From Roseburia sp. 499 (lineage in GTDB: Bacteria > Bacillota > Clostridia > Lachnospirales > Lachnospiraceae): a stretch of DNA of 64,000 nt. Under the pieces are notes generated by a model. That model was not told the origin of the DNA. It made no database searches and saw nothing but the letters and a program-made list of their open reading frames with translations. The position numbers and the translations under genes were made by a program. Positions 36,951 through 45,968 of this stretch are shown piece by piece. The DNA is taken from the NCBI RefSeq assembly GCF_001940225.2, contig NZ_CP135164.1, forward strand, positions 1,426,001 to 1,490,000, read 5' to 3'. The stretch's first letter is position 1. The number at the start of each line of letters is the position of its first letter.

Positions 36951-37136
36951 TTAAGCTCTTTCAACTTTACCACTTCTTAAGCAAGAAGTACAAACATACA
37001 TCTTCTTAGCGGCTCCATTTACCTTACACTTAACGGATTTTACGTTAGAACTCCACATTCTGTTAGATCTTCTATGAGAATGGCTGACATTATTTCCGAA
37101 ATGTGCACCTTTTCCACAAACACTACATTTTGCCAT
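36951..37136 (-). CDS. rpmB: 50S ribosomal protein L28
   Basis: 61-aa L28. It begins MAKCSVCGKGAHFGNNVSHS, with a zinc-binding pair CSVCGKG and a second pair in YVCTSCLRSGKVER. Ribosome site AAGGAGGTGCAATT. It is a single gene, divergent from the Asp23 gene as in B. subtilis (rpmB-yloU-yloV-recG region). Confidence 0.97.
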   Translation of the reverse strand: MAKCSVCGKGAHFGNNVSHSHRRSNRMWSSNVKSVKCKVNGAAKKMYVCTSCLRSGKVERA

Positions 37137-37195
37137 AATTGCACCTCCTTGCAACTTACTAAACCTACATATTGTTATAGGCTCACAACAAACAT

Positions 37196-37224
37196 ATTCT
37201 ACCAGAAAGAATACTGAATTGCAA
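37196..37224 (-). promoter_or_regulatory. Promoter of rpmB
   Basis: Minus-strand TTGCAA and TAGAAT with a 17-bp spacer, about 60 bp from the start codon. Confidence 0.7.
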
Positions 37225-37264
37225 GCGAAAAATGATTTTTTTATAAAAAAGTAAAAAATTATGT

Positions 37265-37292
37265 TTGATTTTTCTATAAAAGCGGTTATAAT
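37265..37292 (+). promoter_or_regulatory. Candidate promoter of Asp23-fakA-recG
   Basis: TTGATT and TATAAT with a 16-bp spacer (TTTGAT gives 17), about 48 bp before the Asp23 ATG. Confidence 0.55.
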
Positions 37293-37339
37293 AGCAATAT
37301 ATGTGCAAGTGATTGCAGTAATAAAATGGAGGTTATGGT

Positions 37340-37696
37340 ATGAAAGGACAAATGAACACACCTTACGGAAAAGTGTTAATTGATACAGATGTCATTGCAA
37401 CCTATGCCGGTTCTGTAGCGGTAGAATGTTTCGGTATTGTAGGCATGGCTGCCGTAAATGTAAAAGATGGTCTTGTTAAACTTTTAAAGCGTGATTATCT
37501 GAATCATGGTATCAATGTTACCATTACAGATAATAAAATTACATTGGATTTTCATGTAATTGTTTCTTATGGCGTTAGTATTTCAACTGTTTCTGATAAC
37601 TTAATCAGTACGGTGAAATACCAGGTGGAAGAATTTACTGGTATGGAAATCGAAAAAATCAACATCTTTGTAGAAGGTGTGAGAGTGATTGATTAA
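37340..37696 (+). CDS. Asp23/Gls24 family envelope stress protein (YloU-like)
   Basis: 118 aa with the Asp23 domain: VIATYAGSVAVECFGIVGMA, and a C-terminal VDVIVSYG-like strand here as LDFHVIVSYGVSIST, ending INIFVEGVRVID. Its function is envelope-associated but not enzymatic. Adjacent to fakA as in Bacillus. The AATGGAGG site precedes the ATG. Confidence 0.92.
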   Translation: MKGQMNTPYGKVLIDTDVIATYAGSVAVECFGIVGMAAVNVKDGLVKLLKRDYLNHGINVTITDNKITLDFHVIVSYGVSISTVSDNLISTVKYQVEEFTGMEIEKINIFVEGVRVID

Positions 37697-37709
37697 GGAG
37701 GAAACTGTA

Positions 37710-39416
37710 GTGCAGGTTAATACAATAGATGCTTCTATGCTTGCTAAAATGTTTTTGGCAGGTGCGAAGAATCTGGAATCAAAGAAAGAATGGATTAATG
37801 AGTTAAATGTTTTTCCGGTACCGGATGGAGATACCGGAACTAATATGACTATGACAATTATGGCTGCGGCAGCAGAAGTAAGTAATTTGGGTGAACATCC
37901 TGATATGAAGTCTTTGGCAAAAGCGATTTCTTCCGGTTCCCTTCGTGGTGCAAGAGGAAATTCCGGTGTTATTCTTTCACAGCTATTTCGTGGTTTTACC
38001 AAGGGAATCAGTGAATATGATACAATTGATGTAGTTGTATTATGTGATGCTCTTCAGAAGGCAGTGGAAACAGCATATAAGGCAGTTATGAAGCCGAAGG
38101 AAGGTACAATCCTTACCGTAGCCAAAGGTGGAGCAGATAAGGCACTGGAATTAATCGGAGAGACCGATGATTTGGTGTATTATATTGATGAAGTAATTAA
38201 GCATGCAGATTATGTTTTAAGTCAGACTCCAGAAATGCTTCCGGTATTGAAGCAAGCCGGTGTGGTAGATTCCGGCGGACAGGGTCTTATTACTGTATTA
38301 AAGGGTGCTTATGATGCACTTCTTGGAAAAGAGATTGATTATACCATTGAAGGAGCTTCCCAAGGTTCTGGTGTGGTAAAGATATCAGCGCAGACAGAAC
38401 AGGAGATTAAATTTGGTTATTGTACAGAGTTCATTATTGTGTTAAACAATCCTTTAAGCGAACAGGAAGAACTTAACTTTAAGGGATTTTTAGAGTCTAT
38501 TGGTGATTCTATTGTAGTTGTTGCAGATGATGAAATTACAAAAGTCCATGTACATACTAATGATCCTGGACTTGCAATTCAAAGAGCATTAACCTATGGT
38601 TCTTTAAGTAAGATTAAGATTGATAATATGCGCGAAGAACATCAGGAAAAACTCATTAAGGACGCTGAAAAGGTGGCAGCCGAACAGAAAGATGAAGAGA
38701 ATAAGAAACGTTCTCAAAAAGACGCTGAAGAGGAAGCTAAGGCCAATGAGCCAAGAAAAGATATGGGATTCATCTCTGTATCCATCGGAGAAGGAATCAA
38801 TGAAATTTTCAAAGGCCTTGGTGTAGATTATATTATCGCGGGCGGACAGACCATGAATCCAAGTACAGAGGATATGCTGAATGCCATTGAGGAAGTAAAT
38901 GCAGATAATATTTTCATTCTTCCGAATAATAAAAATATTATTCTTGCAGCAAATCAGGCCGCGTCTTTGATGGAAGAGAAGAATATTTATGTAATTCCTA
39001 CCAAAACAGTCCCACAGGGAATTACTGCTTTAATTAACTTTATGCCGGATAAAACTGCAGAAGAAAATGCAGAGCAGATGACAGCAGAGCTTGAGAATGT
39101 TAAAACAGGTCAGGTTACCTATGCGGTACGTGATACGCTGATTGATGATAAAGAGATTAAGCAAGGCGATTATATGGGAATTGGTGATAGTTCCATTCTT
39201 TCGGTTGGACAGGACATGGATAAAGTCATCAAGGAGATGGTCGCACAGATGGTAGATGAAGATTCTTCTATTATCAGTGTTTATTACGGAGAAGAAATAG
39301 AAGAGGATGCTGCAGAAGTATTAGGAAATGAATTAGAAGAACTTTACCCGGATTGTGAAGTAGAAGTACATTCCGGCGGACAGCCAATCTACTATTATGT
39401 TATTTCTGTAGAATAA
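37710..39416 (+). CDS. fakA: DAK2-domain fatty acid kinase (YloV/FakA-like)
   Basis: FakA phosphorylates FakB-bound fatty acids for phospholipid synthesis. DAK2 motifs: NVFPVPDGDTGTNMTMT near residue 35 and GARGNSGVILSQLFRG. The C-terminal half carries the FakA-specific domain (IAGGQTMNPSTEDML and EVHSGGQPIYYYVISVE at the end). A glutamate/lysine-rich linker lies around residue 310-345. I take GTG 37710 with AAGGAGG 9 nt upstream over a TTG at 37689. No FakB is visible in the window. Confidence 0.9.
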   Translation: MQVNTIDASMLAKMFLAGAKNLESKKEWINELNVFPVPDGDTGTNMTMTIMAAAAEVSNLGEHPDMKSLAKAISSGSLRGARGNSGVILSQLFRGFTKGISEYDTIDVVVLCDALQKAVETAYKAVMKPKEGTILTVAKGGADKALELIGETDDLVYYIDEVIKHADYVLSQTPEMLPVLKQAGVVDSGGQGLITVLKGAYDALLGKEIDYTIEGASQGSGVVKISAQTEQEIKFGYCTEFIIVLNNPLSEQEELNFKGFLESIGDSIVVVADDEITKVHVHTNDPGLAIQRALTYGSLSKIKIDNMREEHQEKLIKDAEKVAAEQKDEENKKRSQKDAEEEAKANEPRKDMGFISVSIGEGINEIFKGLGVDYIIAGGQTMNPSTEDMLNAIEEVNADNIFILPNNKNIILAANQAASLMEEKNIYVIPTKTVPQGITALINFMPDKTAEENAEQMTAELENVKTGQVTYAVRDTLIDDKEIKQGDYMGIGDSSILSVGQDMDKVIKEMVAQMVDEDSSIISVYYGEEIEEDAAEVLGNELEELYPDCEVEVHSGGQPIYYYVISVE

Positions 39417-39431
39417 GATAGGAGGATTCCC

Positions 39432-41519
39432 ATGGAATTAAGTTCTGGAATTGGAACCATTAAGGGAATCGGCGCAAAAACAGAAGAGTTGTTTCACAAG
39501 ATAGGAGTATACACCTTAGGTGATATACTCCTTCATTATCCAAAGAATTATGATAAGTTGCCAGAAATTACGCCGTTGGCAGAGTTACCGGAAAAGTTTG
39601 AAGTTGGAACAGAAAGTATCACTACGGCATTGGCAGTACATATTCAGAAAACTCCTTTTGTAAAAAGTGCCCGTTCCATGCAGATTACCACATTACAGGT
39701 ACAGGAGCAAAACGTTCATCTGGACGTGATATGGTTTCGTATGCCCTATTTAAAAAATACGCTTACGCTTGGAAGCTGGTTTGTTTTTCTTGGAAAAGTG
39801 ACAAGAAAAGGAAACGGTTATCATATGGAACAGCCACAGATATTGGTGCCCGAAAAATACAATGCTATGCAGAATTGTCTCTGGCCAAGTTATGCATTAA
39901 CTGCCGGATTAAGCAAAAACAAGCTATCCCAAACTATTCAGCAGGTATTGAAGGAACTGGATTTATCCAAAGATTATCTGCCAGAGGAAATTCGAAGCCG
40001 CCATCAGTTAGCAGAATACAATTTTGCCATTGAAAATATTCATTTTCCCGAAAATGATAAAGCATTGGAGGAAGCACGAAAACGCTTGATTTTTGATGAA
40101 TTTTTTCAGTTTATTCTTTCTGCTGGAATGCAAAAAGAACAAATGGAGGAAATACAAAATGATTTTTCGTTTCTACCACTAGAGCAGAGGTTGTGGGCTG
40201 ATGAAGTGATGGAAAAGCTTCCTTACAAACTAACAGGAGCACAGCTTCGTACTCTTGGAGAAATTCGTGCAGATTTGCGTGGAAAAAAGGTGATGCAGCG
40301 TCTGGTGCAAGGAGATGTAGGTTCCGGTAAGACAATTATTGCATTCCTTGCTATGTTGGATGCTGCACAGTCCGGTTATCAATCTGCACTGATGGCTCCA
40401 ACAGAAGTTCTTGCCCAACAACATTATCAGACATTTACAAATCTTTGCGAAGAACATGGATTAAAAATCCCCATTGTATTGCTGACTGGTTCATTAACTG
40501 CAAAGGAGAAGCGACGGGCTTATGAGCGAATGGAACTTTATCCCAATGCTATGGTAATCGGAACACATGCACTGATTCAAGAACGGGCAGTGTTTGACAA
40601 TCTTGCATTGGTCATAACTGACGAACAGCACCGTTTTGGTGTAAAACAGCGAGAAACACTGTTTTTAAAAGGAGAACAGCCTCACACACTTGTAATGAGT
40701 GCAACACCGATTCCAAGAACCTTAGGAATTATTTTATATGGAGACTTGGATATTTCTGTAATTGATGAAGTGCCGGCAAAACGTCTGCCAGTAAAAAGCT
40801 GTGTGGTAGGAAAGAATTCCCGCAAAACTTCTTATGATTTTATAGCAAAGGAAATACAAAATGGCCATCAGGTTTACGTTGTCTGTCCGTTGGTGGAAGA
40901 GAGCGAAGGACTGGAAATGGAAAATGTTACAGACTATACAGAAGCTTTGAAAAAAAATCTTCCCAAAGGTACTGTGGTGGAATATCTTCATGGAAAAATG
41001 AAGTCTGGACGTAAAAATCTAATTATGGAACAATTTGCGCGAAATGAGATTCAGGTTCTAGTATCTACAACTGTTATTGAAGTCGGAGTAAATGTACCAA
41101 ATGCTACTGTTATGATGATTGAGGATGCGCAGAGATTCGGACTTGCCCAATTGCATCAGTTACGAGGAAGAGTGGGGCGTGGAGATGCACAGTCTTATTG
41201 TATTATGATTAATACCACGGATTCGGAAAAAGCAAAAAAACGTTTGGAGATATTGAATAAGTCAAATGATGGATTCTTCATTGCCAGCGAGGATTTGAAA
41301 TTGCGTGGTCCGGGAGACTTTTTCGGTATTCGCCAAAGTGGATTATTGGAATTCCGTTTGGGAGATATTTACCAAAATGCAGATTTGTTGAAACTAGCTT
41401 CGGAAGAAGCAAATCTGATTCTGGCTGAAGACAGAAGATTAGAATCAGAGAAATATGCTTCTGTGCGAGAAAGGATTCAGACATATATAAGGGAACAGGC
41501 AGAAATTGCAAACTTATAG
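39432..41519 (+). CDS. recG: ATP-dependent DNA helicase RecG
   Basis: Superfamily 2 helicase that processes stalled forks and Holliday junctions. N-terminal wedge domain, then Walker A GDVGSGKTIIAF, DEQH box ITDEQHRFGVKQRE, SATPIPRTL and the motif VI region QLRGRVGRGDAQSYC. Length 695 aa is normal. It follows fakA by 15 bp with an AGGAGG site. Confidence 0.96.
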   Translation: MELSSGIGTIKGIGAKTEELFHKIGVYTLGDILLHYPKNYDKLPEITPLAELPEKFEVGTESITTALAVHIQKTPFVKSARSMQITTLQVQEQNVHLDVIWFRMPYLKNTLTLGSWFVFLGKVTRKGNGYHMEQPQILVPEKYNAMQNCLWPSYALTAGLSKNKLSQTIQQVLKELDLSKDYLPEEIRSRHQLAEYNFAIENIHFPENDKALEEARKRLIFDEFFQFILSAGMQKEQMEEIQNDFSFLPLEQRLWADEVMEKLPYKLTGAQLRTLGEIRADLRGKKVMQRLVQGDVGSGKTIIAFLAMLDAAQSGYQSALMAPTEVLAQQHYQTFTNLCEEHGLKIPIVLLTGSLTAKEKRRAYERMELYPNAMVIGTHALIQERAVFDNLALVITDEQHRFGVKQRETLFLKGEQPHTLVMSATPIPRTLGIILYGDLDISVIDEVPAKRLPVKSCVVGKNSRKTSYDFIAKEIQNGHQVYVVCPLVEESEGLEMENVTDYTEALKKNLPKGTVVEYLHGKMKSGRKNLIMEQFARNEIQVLVSTTVIEVGVNVPNATVMMIEDAQRFGLAQLHQLRGRVGRGDAQSYCIMINTTDSEKAKKRLEILNKSNDGFFIASEDLKLRGPGDFFGIRQSGLLEFRLGDIYQNADLLKLASEEANLILAEDRRLESEKYASVRERIQTYIREQAEIANL

Positions 41520-41548
41520 TTGAAAATTAAACATGATTTTAGTATAAT
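41520..41548 (+). promoter_or_regulatory. Candidate promoter of the surface locus
   Basis: TTGAAA and TATAAT with a 17-bp spacer, starting at the last base of recG and 50 bp before the start codon at 41600. Confidence 0.65.
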
Positions 41549-41599
41549 TATTCATGAAGTATACATATACAAAAGAAGAGCTATGGAGGTATGGGAATT

Positions 41600-42976
41600 A
41601 TGAAAAAAATTTGTGCTTTTTTAGCAACTATCATGCTTATCTTTTCGATAGGTACTATTGTAGCACCTATGCAAAAGGTAAACGCTTTTTCAGAATCAGA
41701 GCTTAACTATTCTGATTTTAATGGGTATTATTCGACGAAAGCAGGAACGAGTTTGTATTATTATGTCTCACTGGATTATGAGACGGCAAACGAGTTGGAT
41801 GTAACCGGATGGAAAGCCGCACTTTGTCCAGAAGATAACAAAACATTAGCTGGTGCAGTGGCTACAGTTGATATTTCTAATACTGACAAATATGTCAGTA
41901 CAGAATACAATTATGCATGTATGAATTTGACTATTATATTAGCAAATGATATTCCAGAAGGAAGTTATAAAAAAGTAATCTTTGATGCAGAAGGTAATAT
42001 CAAAAATGAGGATTATAGTCCAAGTACATTTATAAATCAGTATTTGACTTCATTTGAGTGTGATTTGATAAATAATGATGGTTATGCTTATGCCTATGTG
42101 TATGCAGATAATGTACCATTGAGTTCAGAAACATATCCAACTTTTTACGCTGCAGATAAGGCAACCCCAGTTACTTCATTTAACGATTATACTACTGAAG
42201 TCAATAGAAATGGCGATAAAGTTCATGTGTATAGACTAAATATTTTGAATCCGGCGGAATTTACATTAGATGACGAAGGACTTGCTTATTTATATTATAA
42301 GGTAAATGGCGGTATTGGAACAACCAGAACAGATGCCAATGGATTTTCTTGGACTTATGCATATGATTTAAATAATGTCCTTAAGAGATATCAGGCGGAA
42401 GGTTATTTAACTGATGTTACAGCAACTACACCGTTTGATACAACCGATTCGAGTATGACTGCAACTGGAAATCTTAATGGTCAATCGGTTGATGTGTCCG
42501 TTACTTCAATTCAAAGTTCTGATGTTCCAGAAGTTCAATCAGCCATTAACAATGTGGTTGATTTGGTAAATCGAATTGCCAATGATGCTGAGAACGTAGC
42601 TGCTGTGTTAAAGCAGTACGCACCTTCTTTGAATATTTCTAAACCATTAGCTGGTGGAACTTTAGAACTTACGGTTCCAAGTGGTACAGATATTTCTTCA
42701 GGAATACAAATTACATTTGCAGATAGTAATATTGCAACAAACGTAAAAAAAGGTGATACTATTGTTGTGCTTCATATAAAACAGGATGGAACAATTGAAT
42801 ATATTCCTGCTACAGCAGGTGATGGAAACATTACAGCAACCTTTACATCACTTTCTCCAATTGCATGGTTTAAGGTGGAAACAGCTAATGTTGCAACCGG
42901 TACTACAACCAGTAGTGATACAACTAAAGTATCACCTAAAACAGGAGAGAACTTTTGGGATTTTTTATTTCATTAA
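41600..42976 (+). CDS. Secreted surface protein with SPKTG motif
   Basis: 458-aa exported protein. A signal peptide (KKICAFLATIMLIFSIGTIV) precedes a beta-rich body of unknown family, with repeated acidic and asparagine/threonine-rich strands, and a region (about 330-420) with GTLELTVPSGTDISSGIQI. The C-terminus is SPKTGENFWDFLFH. SPKTG matches the (S/P)PxTG signal read by class B sortases such as C. difficile SrtB, and a class B sortase is encoded at 44764. However, the usual hydrophobic span and positive tail after the motif are absent. ATG 41600 has GGAGG 10 nt upstream. Confidence 0.75.
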   Translation: MKKICAFLATIMLIFSIGTIVAPMQKVNAFSESELNYSDFNGYYSTKAGTSLYYYVSLDYETANELDVTGWKAALCPEDNKTLAGAVATVDISNTDKYVSTEYNYACMNLTIILANDIPEGSYKKVIFDAEGNIKNEDYSPSTFINQYLTSFECDLINNDGYAYAYVYADNVPLSSETYPTFYAADKATPVTSFNDYTTEVNRNGDKVHVYRLNILNPAEFTLDDEGLAYLYYKVNGGIGTTRTDANGFSWTYAYDLNNVLKRYQAEGYLTDVTATTPFDTTDSSMTATGNLNGQSVDVSVTSIQSSDVPEVQSAINNVVDLVNRIANDAENVAAVLKQYAPSLNISKPLAGGTLELTVPSGTDISSGIQITFADSNIATNVKKGDTIVVLHIKQDGTIEYIPATAGDGNITATFTSLSPIAWFKVETANVATGTTTSSDTTKVSPKTGENFWDFLFH

Positions 42977-43010
42977 TTATGAGTGAAAAGTAAATTCTAA
43001 TATTTATATT

Positions 43011-43040
43011 CCCTGGGAGCATTCCCAGGGGATTGTTTTT
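43011..43040 (+). terminator. Intrinsic terminator after the surface protein gene
   Basis: Stem CCCTGGGA/TTCCCAGGG (43011-43030), then ATTGTTTTTA. Confidence 0.8.
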
Positions 43041-43068
43041 ATATTTTAAAATATGTATGGTGAAAGAT

Positions 43069-44742
43069 ATGACAAAACTAAAAGATTCAATAGGAAAAGC
43101 CTCGTTATCAATGATATTAGGAATGGCAGTAATTTTAGGTGGTGGATTTTTTGATTATTCTGTAGCAATTGTAGGAGCAATCATCACAATATCTTTATTT
43201 GCAATGCTGATAAAAGGAGAATCGTTTTTTCAGAGAGATAGGCGAAAGGTCTTTGCAATCCCAATTATGATAATGTGCATATCAATAATAGTGAGTTTTT
43301 GGGCTATTGATTATATGGATAATTTTATGGGAATTATGCGAATCGGAGTAATATGCCTATGGATGTGGATGATTCGATGCAAGAGTAATGAAGATATAAA
43401 TCTAGTGCAAAATATAATTCCAGTTTTGGGTTGTATTATGGTTCTTATATCAGTTGCCAGTCTTTTTGTATTCAATATGAAATTATACTTTTGGGAAAAT
43501 AATCGAATGTCCGGTTTTTTTCAATATGCAAATACATGTGGACTTTTTACAGCAATAGGGCTTGTAATATTGGTTCATAACTGGAAAGAAAGAAAAAATT
43601 TCATTTTAAAAATTATGCAATTAGTTATCTTAGTTGCAGGTTTATTATTAACAGGTTCCAGAAGTATATTATTAGTTTTGCTGATATGGGGAATTTATTA
43701 TGCATTTAGAAGGAGAGACGTTCAAAAACCTTTTTTTATAACAACTTTTCTATTAATCTTAGCAGGGAGTTCCTATATTATTTTAACAGGAAATACAGAA
43801 AATATTGGACGAATTTTTACAATTTTTAGTTCAAATTCTACGATATGGGGAAGAGTTCTTTATGCCAGGGATGCTATTTTTGTGTTGTTCAAAAAGTTTT
43901 ATGGACTTGGAAGAATGGGCTATTATTATAGCCAAGGAACTTTCCAAACTGGGGTATATCATACGAGATTTGTTCATAATGATTTCTTGCAGATTGCGTT
44001 AGATTATGGTGTTATTGCACTGATACTATTATTACTTTTTATAGGATGGCAAGTGTTTTACGGAAAACAAAATCGAAATGATAAAGAGATTCTTCTGTTG
44101 ATATGTTTTTCATCGTTAGTTGATTTTCACTGTCAATATCTTTCGATTATAATGATTGCAGTTCTGTTTTTAGATTATGGCGAATGTATCAAAGTAAAGA
44201 AAAAGGAGCTTCGTGAGAACTATATTATTTTGCCAGCACTTCTGATACTATTTGTTTATATTGGAATTGCTACAGGGTGCAGCAAAATAGGAAATCAAGA
44301 TTTTGCCTTAGCAATGCTTCCAGATTATACATATGCTCAGGAGAAAAAAATGCTTTTTTTTTTCAAGCAGAAGACGGCATACGAGATAGCATCAAAAGTA
44401 ATCGACAAAAATCCATATAATATAACTGCTTTTATCACTAGAGGTTCCTTTTGTGCATCACAAATTCGTATTGAAGAATGTATTGATGATTTGAACCAAA
44501 TGCTTGAGTTAGATCCATATAATGTAGAATATTATAAACAATATGAGCAATTGCTGCAAAATCTCATACTGCAACTGAATAGAATTTCATCTGTAGCAGA
44601 AAAACAGGAAATGTATGAATATTATATGGCTCTTCTGCAAGAAAGAATAGATTCTCTGCCAGCGCAATTAGCTTCTTTGCAGGAAAGAACTAGTTGTATT
44701 GCATATAAAATAAAAGATAAACCCGTATTTCTTTATAAATAG
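43069..44742 (+). CDS. O-antigen ligase-like membrane protein (contains adapter artefact)
   Basis: 557-aa polytopic protein of the O-antigen ligase/polymerase (Wzy/WaaL) superfamily: about 10 membrane helices, TGSRSILLVLLIWG, and a long external loop with the HNDFLQIALDYGVIA histidine near residue 305. The C-terminal 130 residues look TPR-like (DDLNQMLELDPYNVEYYKQY). Residues about 429-440 (FFFKQKTAYEI) are the translation of a T tract plus the Illumina P7 sequence, so the real protein is altered there. The start is ATG 43069, which has GGTGA 5 nt upstream; ATG 43057 is an alternative. It may polymerise or transfer a surface polysaccharide. Confidence 0.75.
   Translation: MTKLKDSIGKASLSMILGMAVILGGGFFDYSVAIVGAIITISLFAMLIKGESFFQRDRRKVFAIPIMIMCISIIVSFWAIDYMDNFMGIMRIGVICLWMWMIRCKSNEDINLVQNIIPVLGCIMVLISVASLFVFNMKLYFWENNRMSGFFQYANTCGLFTAIGLVILVHNWKERKNFILKIMQLVILVAGLLLTGSRSILLVLLIWGIYYAFRRRDVQKPFFITTFLLILAGSSYIILTGNTENIGRIFTIFSSNSTIWGRVLYARDAIFVLFKKFYGLGRMGYYYSQGTFQTGVYHTRFVHNDFLQIALDYGVIALILLLLFIGWQVFYGKQNRNDKEILLLICFSSLVDFHCQYLSIIMIAVLFLDYGECIKVKKKELRENYIILPALLILFVYIGIATGCSKIGNQDFALAMLPDYTYAQEKKMLFFFKQKTAYEIASKVIDKNPYNITAFITRGSFCASQIRIEECIDDLNQMLELDPYNVEYYKQYEQLLQNLILQLNRISSVAEKQEMYEYYMALLQERIDSLPAQLASLQERTSCIAYKIKDKPVFLYK
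44354..44387 (+). other. Illumina P7 adapter sequence (assembly contamination)
   Basis: Ten T (44354-44363), then 24 bases (44364-44387) identical to the Illumina P7 flow-cell primer, beginning CAAGCAGAAGACGG and ending CATACGAGAT. The reverse complement followed by poly-A is the usual read-through signature, so this is not natural DNA. Confidence 0.97.
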
Positions 44743-44763
44743 GATTAGAAAGGGAAATGAGAT

Positions 44764-45582
44764 ATGAAAAAAAGACTGAAAAAAAGTAATAAGGCTATTT
44801 ACATAGTGAGTATAATTGGTGCTATGTTGCTGATATGTTTGGTGTTGGTTTTTTTGAAATACAAACAATATAAAGAAGAAATAAATGAAAATATACTTGA
44901 AATGGATACTTTGGTAAAACAGGTGACTATTGATACAAAATCTGAAGATGAAAAAGGAACAGAGTCTGAAGTAGCAAACGAAGAGCCATGTCTTATGCAT
45001 GATTTTGATACTTTAAAACAAATGAATGGGGATGTCTATGCGTGGATTACAATACCGGAAACAAAAGTGGATTATCCTATTCTGCAATCTACTACGGATG
45101 ATAAGTATTTAAATACTAATATCGATGGTTCCTCGGGATATCCGGGCTGCATCTATTCAAATATATGTAACAGTAAAGAATTTGATGATTATATTACAGT
45201 TTTGTATGGACATAATATGAAGTCTGGAGAAATGTTTGGCAGTTTACATAATTTTGATGATGCAAATTTTTTTCAAGCATTTGATAAATATACCGTAGAG
45301 ACAGAGAAAAATCGATTTATTTATAGTATATATGCTGTGGTCAATTATAATGATAAACTGATACCGGCATATTTTGATGTAAAAAGTTCGACGGGTAGGG
45401 ACGCTTTTATTGAATCACTAGAAGAGTGTCGTGAAAATAATATTACGCATTTTAATGATGAGATAGAGATAGCAGGGGAGGATAAAGTATTAGTATTGTC
45501 TGTGTGTATCAGCGGTCAGGAAAATAGGAGATATTTAGTTGTTTCAAAGTTAGAAGAGGTAATATCTTATTCAAAAGAATAA
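44764..45582 (+). CDS. srtB: Class B sortase
   Basis: 272-aa sortase anchored by one N-terminal helix (residues 10-32). Catalytic residues: His near 150 in LYGHNMKSGEMFG, Cys near 248 in LVLSVCISGQENRRYLVV, and Arg a few residues later. The class B pattern TKVDYPILQSTTDDKYLNTN and the long helix following the His support the subclass. It lies two genes downstream of an SPKTG-containing protein, a plausible substrate. Confidence 0.9.
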   Translation: MKKRLKKSNKAIYIVSIIGAMLLICLVLVFLKYKQYKEEINENILEMDTLVKQVTIDTKSEDEKGTESEVANEEPCLMHDFDTLKQMNGDVYAWITIPETKVDYPILQSTTDDKYLNTNIDGSSGYPGCIYSNICNSKEFDDYITVLYGHNMKSGEMFGSLHNFDDANFFQAFDKYTVETEKNRFIYSIYAVVNYNDKLIPAYFDVKSSTGRDAFIESLEECRENNITHFNDEIEIAGEDKVLVLSVCISGQENRRYLVVSKLEEVISYSKE

Positions 45583-45586
45583 TATA

Positions 45587-45623
45587 AATAGCGGTTTGTA
45601 CATAAAGGTACAAACCGCTATTT
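45587..45623. terminator. Bidirectional terminator between sortase and SASP genes
   Basis: 15-bp stem AATAGCGGTTTGTAC/GTACAAACCGCTATT, with T-rich flanks on both strands, between convergent genes. Confidence 0.85.
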
Positions 45624-45640
45624 TGGTGCCAGTAAAATTA

Positions 45641-45844
45641 CTATTTACCGGACATCTGTCTTTCCTGGGCTTCGATCATTTTCTTCACCATATAACCACC
45701 AACAGAACCATTCTGCTTAGAGGTTAAATCTCCGTTATAACCGTCCTTCAAAGGAACACCAATCTCATTAGCTACCTCAAACTTGAACCTGTTTAACGCA
45801 CTTTTTGCTTCAGGCACTACTGCCTTGTTAGATGAATTAGACAT
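45641..45844 (-). CDS. Alpha/beta-type small acid-soluble spore protein
   Basis: 67-aa SASP that coats and protects spore DNA. Signature KSALNRFKFEVANEIGVPL with the germination-protease cleavage region in the middle, and NGSVGGYMVKKMIEAQE. Start ATG at 45844 with CAGGAGGTAACG. A possible SigG-type -35 GCATG (45929-45933) and -10 TATACTA (45901-45907) lie upstream, but the spacing (21 bp) is not ideal, so this is tentative. Confidence 0.92.
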   Translation of the reverse strand: MSNSSNKAVVPEAKSALNRFKFEVANEIGVPLKDGYNGDLTSKQNGSVGGYMVKKMIEAQERQMSGK

Positions 45845-45968
45845 ATCGTTACCTCCTGTTTTCTTCCTCTTTGGTTGTGTAACAAGATTTGTTACGATTC
45901 TAGTATATGCAGGAGCGCTCTTAATAGACATGCAATTCCTTCCGATTTTAACATTTTTTTGTAATTGA

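Noticed and set aside
44350-44390. Poly-T tract considered as programmed slippage or a natural low-complexity insertion
   Set aside because: It is followed by all 24 bases of the Illumina P7 sequence, so artefact is the simpler explanation.
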